This document shows positions 61,393 through 64,000 of a stretch of DNA of 64,000 nt, in pieces; position 1 is the first letter of the stretch, and the number at the start of each line of letters is the position of its first letter. Made by a program: the position numbers and the translations under genes. The notes beneath the pieces were generated by a model, which was not told where the DNA came from, searched no databases, and saw only the letters and a program-made list of their open reading frames with translations. This DNA is from Streptomyces luomodiensis (lineage in GTDB: Bacteria; Actinomycetota; Actinomycetes; Streptomycetales; Streptomycetaceae): contig NZ_CP117522.1 of assembly GCF_031679605.1 (NCBI RefSeq), positions 8,494,001 to 8,558,000 on the forward strand, read 5' to 3'.

Positions 61393-61740
61393 GCGGCCGA
61401 CGTAAGTCGTTTCTGGTGGTGAACGACCGCGTGTCGACAGGCGTTCACCTCCCCCTTCGCCGAGGCGGCCCGCTAAGGGCGGTCGTCCGGCCCCCGGGTG
61501 CACGGGACTGATGTTGCCCCTCCCGGGTCTACTGACGCGTGACGTCACCCGCGTCCTTTTTGCGAACGTCCAATTTTGCGAATGTCCAAGGCCTCAGCCC
61601 GGTCGGTGCTCCGCTCGCCCTCTGATTCGAACACCAGTTCGCACCTCGTGGTGCCGACGTGCTCTCCGGGGCCGGTCGTCACACTTGGACTGGTTGCAAA
61701 AACCTTGACAGCCAGGTCAATGTCAGACACCTTGAGGGTC
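61393..61740. promoter_or_regulatory. Promoter region of the SDR-thiolase operon
   Basis: This 348-bp gap holds a 16-bp direct repeat (TTTTGCGAAYGTCCAA at 61558-61573 and 61574-61589), an inverted repeat TTGAC-N6-GTCAA at 61705-61720, and ATGTCAGACAC at 61720-61730, whose TGTCAGACA core is identical to that at 44724. The last site lies 10 bp before the SDR start, where bound regulator would block initiation. Confidence 0.6.
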
Positions 61741-62484
61741 ATGGCTCATCACGTAGCGATTGTCACGGGCGCGGGCCGGGGGCTGGGCCGCGCGATTGCC
61801 CACAGTTTGGCCCGCCGCAAGCTGACCGTGGTGCTGGCCGGGCGCACGCCCGAGCCTCTTTCGGAACTCCGGGACATCATCGTCGGCGAGGGCGGCACCG
61901 CTCTGGCTGTGCCCACGGACGTGGCCGACGCCTCGTCGGTCCAGGAGCTCTTCGACACCTGCCTCGAGGAGTTCGGGCGGCTGGACGTTCTCGTCAATAA
62001 CGCCGGTGTCACCGCCCAGGTCAACCTCGCCGACATGTCCGAGGAGGAGTGGGATCAGATCATCAGCATCAATGTACGGGGCATGTTCCTCTGCAGCCGA
62101 GCGGCGGCCCGACACTTCGCCGTAGTGGGATCCGGGAGGGCCGTCAATATCGGCTCGGTCTTCGGCCTGCTCGGCCGACCCGGCTTCACCGCTTACGGGG
62201 CGTCGAAGGGGGCGGTCACCAACTTCACCCGAGCCGCGGCCGCAGAGTGGGCGAAGTTCGGTGCGCAGATGAACGCCGTGGCACCCGGCTACTTCGCGAC
62301 GGACATCAACGCCGAACTCCGCGATGACGCGGCAGCCGTCGCCAAGGTGCTGCGGCGGATTCCCGCGCGGCGGATGGGCCGCCCCGAGGAACTCGCCGAC
62401 CTCGTCACCTATCTGTCCCTGGACGCTCCGGACTTCCTGACGGGGCAGACCATCGCCATCGACGGCGGCGAGTCGAGTGTCTGA
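61741..62484 (+). CDS. SDR oxidoreductase (3-oxoacyl reductase / hydroxyacyl-CoA dehydrogenase type)
   Basis: The 247-residue SDR has TGAGRGLGRAIAHSLARRK near residue 9, NNAGVTAQV, catalytic Ser in NIGSVFGLLG, YGASKGA (Tyr-Lys) and LTGQTIAIDGG. BadH-type SDRs oxidise 2-hydroxycyclohexanecarboxyl-CoA to the 2-oxo compound that BadI cleaves; this is the inferred role, though FabG-like activity cannot be excluded. It is 43 bp upstream of the thiolase gene. Confidence 0.85.
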   Translation: MAHHVAIVTGAGRGLGRAIAHSLARRKLTVVLAGRTPEPLSELRDIIVGEGGTALAVPTDVADASSVQELFDTCLEEFGRLDVLVNNAGVTAQVNLADMSEEEWDQIISINVRGMFLCSRAAARHFAVVGSGRAVNIGSVFGLLGRPGFTAYGASKGAVTNFTRAAAAEWAKFGAQMNAVAPGYFATDINAELRDDAAAVAKVLRRIPARRMGRPEELADLVTYLSLDAPDFLTGQTIAIDGGESSV

Positions 62485-62527
62485 GCCACGCCCCGAAGGC
62501 GTCTGAGCTACCGCGAAGGAGAGAAAC

Positions 62528-63739
62528 GTGTTCGAGGCCGTCATATGTGAACCCGTGCGCACCCCGGTGGGACGTTACGGGGGAGTCTTCAAGGATGTTC
62601 CGGTGGCACAGCTGGCCGCCGGCGTGGTCCGGGGTCTCGTCGAGCGCACCGGTATCACGGGCGCCGACATCGACGACGTGGTCTTCGGCCAGGGCTACGC
62701 CAATGGCGAGGCGGCGGCTCTCGGTCGTATCGCGGCCCTGGACGCGGGCCTCGACATCACCGTCCCCGGCCTGCAGATCGACCGACGGTGCGGATCCGGA
62801 CTGCAGGCAGTGCTCTACGCCTGTATGCAGGTTGCCACCGGCGGATCGGAGTTGGTGCTGGCCGGGGGCGCGGAGAGCATGAGCCAGGCCGAGTACTATG
62901 TCCCTGGCATGCGCTGGAACCAGGGCCGTCAGCCGCAGCTGCTCGACCGCCTCGCGCAGCCGCGCGTCAACTCCGGCGGTAATCGATTCCCGGTGGCGGG
63001 CGGGATGATCGAGACCGCGGAGAATCTCCGGGCCGAGTACGGCATCAGTCGCACCGAGCAGGATGAATGGGCGGCCCGCTCGCACGAGCGAGCTGTCAGC
63101 GCCATCGAACGGGGCCTGTTCGAGGACGAGACGATCCCGGTGGTGGTGCCACGTCGCAAGGGCGACGACCTTACGGTCACCGTCGATGAACATCCCCGCC
63201 CGGGGACGTCGGTCGAATCGCTCTCGCGCCTGAAGCCGATGCTCGGCGGCACCATCGACGGCGCGACCGTCACCGCGGGCAACTCCAGCGGCCAGAACGA
63301 CGCTGCTGCGGTCGCGATCGTCACGACGCCGCAGCGTGCCGAACAGCTCGGGCTGCGCCCCTACGCACGTCTGGTCAGCTGGTCCCTCGCCGGGGTTGAG
63401 CCGCATCGGATGGGTATCGGCCCGGTCGTGGCCACGAATCGGGCGCTCGAACGCGCCGGCCTGTGCTGGGCGGACCTTGATCTGGTGGAGCTCAACGAGG
63501 CGTTCGCCGCCCAGGTGCTGGCCTGTTTTCGCGAGTGGAAGCTCACCGACGCCGATCTGGAGCGAGTCAACGTCAATGGATCGGGCATCTCGCTCGGTCA
63601 TCCCATCGGTGCCACCGGCGGCCGGATCATGGCCAACCTGCTGCGCGAACTGGACCGCAGGGAGGCCCGATTCGGCCTGGAGACGATGTGCATCGGCGGC
63701 GGCCAAGGCCTTGCCGCGATCTTCGAACGCCTCGCGTGA
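62528..63739 (+). CDS. Acetyl-CoA acetyltransferase / 3-oxoacyl-CoA thiolase
   Basis: The 403-residue thiolase has the active-site Cys88 in DRRCGSGLQAVLYA, LNEAFAAQVLA, GSGISLGHPIGATGGRI (His) and the C-terminal CIGGGQGLAAIF (second Cys). It would cleave the 3-oxoacyl-CoA from ring opening or beta-oxidation to a shortened acyl-CoA plus acetyl-CoA. The GTG start has AAGGAG about six bases upstream. Confidence 0.93.
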   Translation: MFEAVICEPVRTPVGRYGGVFKDVPVAQLAAGVVRGLVERTGITGADIDDVVFGQGYANGEAAALGRIAALDAGLDITVPGLQIDRRCGSGLQAVLYACMQVATGGSELVLAGGAESMSQAEYYVPGMRWNQGRQPQLLDRLAQPRVNSGGNRFPVAGGMIETAENLRAEYGISRTEQDEWAARSHERAVSAIERGLFEDETIPVVVPRRKGDDLTVTVDEHPRPGTSVESLSRLKPMLGGTIDGATVTAGNSSGQNDAAAVAIVTTPQRAEQLGLRPYARLVSWSLAGVEPHRMGIGPVVATNRALERAGLCWADLDLVELNEAFAAQVLACFREWKLTDADLERVNVNGSGISLGHPIGATGGRIMANLLRELDRREARFGLETMCIGGGQGLAAIFERLA

Positions 63740-63777
63740 CCCCACGCCCACACGCACACTGACTGGAGGCACAGCCC

Positions 63778-64000
63778 GTGGCTCGTATTCGCTATCTCAG
63801 TCTGTCCAACGCCGCCTATTCCCCGAACTACTTCCCTTTCCTGCGAAAGTACATCGACGAATTCGTCGGCCCGGACACCGAGGTCGAACTGTGCGGCACC
63901 CGTGTCGGGCGCATCGACAGCTTCCGCTTCTTCGAGAGCCTCGACTCCGTCTCGATCCTGGATTGGGTCCTGGACGCCGAGCAGTCGGGCTTCGACGCGG
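63778..64000 (+). CDS. Asp/Glu/hydantoin racemase-like protein (partial)
   Basis: The first 74 residues are visible (GTG 63778 after GGAGG; runs off the right edge). The pattern RIRYLSLSN...FLRKYIDEFVGPDTEVELCGTR and a bulky SILDWVLDAEQSGFDA resembles the N-terminal domain of the aspartate/glutamate/hydantoin racemase superfamily, which also includes maleate isomerase-like enzymes. It is 38 bp after the thiolase and in the same operon. With only one third of the protein, the call is tentative. Confidence 0.55.
   Translation, partial: MARIRYLSLSNAAYSPNYFPFLRKYIDEFVGPDTEVELCGTRVGRIDSFRFFESLDSVSILDWVLDAEQSGFDA

Noticed and set aside
61545..61742. A 65-codon minus-strand frame before the SDR gene
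   Set aside because: It overlaps the promoter, operator and repeat of the divergent operon; no family pattern or ribosome site was seen.

Overview
The base composition (GC-rich throughout, third codon positions almost all G or C), frequent GTG starts, many 1-4 base gene overlaps and the gene families present point to an actinomycete, most likely Streptomyces. No rRNA, tRNA, CRISPR array or insertion sequence was seen. The window looks like chromosome-arm accessory DNA made of several metabolic islands.

Region A (1-11.2 kb) is one end of a modular polyketide cluster. A leftward loading-module PKS (CoA-ligase, proline-rich repeat linker, degenerate KR, start of an ACP; it runs off the left edge) faces a chorismatase. 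The two residues that separate chorismatase types read as the Hyg5 type, so the predicted starter is 3-hydroxybenzoate rather than the dihydroxycyclohexenecarboxylate of FK506/rapamycin. A SRPBCC-fold protein, a DHA2 exporter and a complete methoxymalonyl-ACP set follow (O-methyltransferase, FkbK-, FkbJ-, FkbI- and FkbH-type).

Region B (11.2-16.6 kb) holds a GNAT acetyltransferase, a DinB-fold protein, an exported DsbA-like protein with a CcdA-like membrane partner, an MFS carrier and a relic of a flavin amine oxidase.

Region C (16.6-28.5 kb) has a LysR regulator, a carboxymuconolactone-decarboxylase-family protein, and a D-tartrate module (DctA symporter, tartrate dehydratase, divergent FCD regulator). 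It continues with a dienelactone hydrolase, an epoxide hydrolase / micro-ORF / FAH-family operon with divergent LysR, a relic of a xanthine-dehydrogenase large subunit and an MmyB-type regulator.

Region D (28.5-41.8 kb) is a galactose/galactonate (DeLey-Doudoroff) catabolic locus: FCD regulator, SDR, galactonate dehydratase, KDPGal aldolase, KDGal kinase, lactonase, then convergent mutarotase-like, alcohol dehydrogenase and MFS genes. Three near-identical AT-rich operators mark its promoters. A MatC-type carrier, PrpF-family isomerase and divergent LysR follow.

Region E (42-64 kb) is a CoA-thioester catabolic island: metabolite/H+ symporter, alcohol and hydroxyacid dehydrogenases, ETF plus a membrane ETF:menaquinone oxidoreductase (EtfBA-EtfD), a two-domain 3-hydroxyacyl-CoA dehydrogenase, a MenB/BadI-clade ring hydrolase, three acyl-CoA dehydrogenase-like proteins, a CoA-transferase, enoyl-CoA hydratase, aldehyde dehydrogenase, SDR, thiolase and the start of a racemase-like gene. 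A FadR-type regulator sits inside it, and a shared nTGTNNGACAA motif precedes most of its transcription units. I infer an aerobic alicyclic-acid ring-opening pathway.
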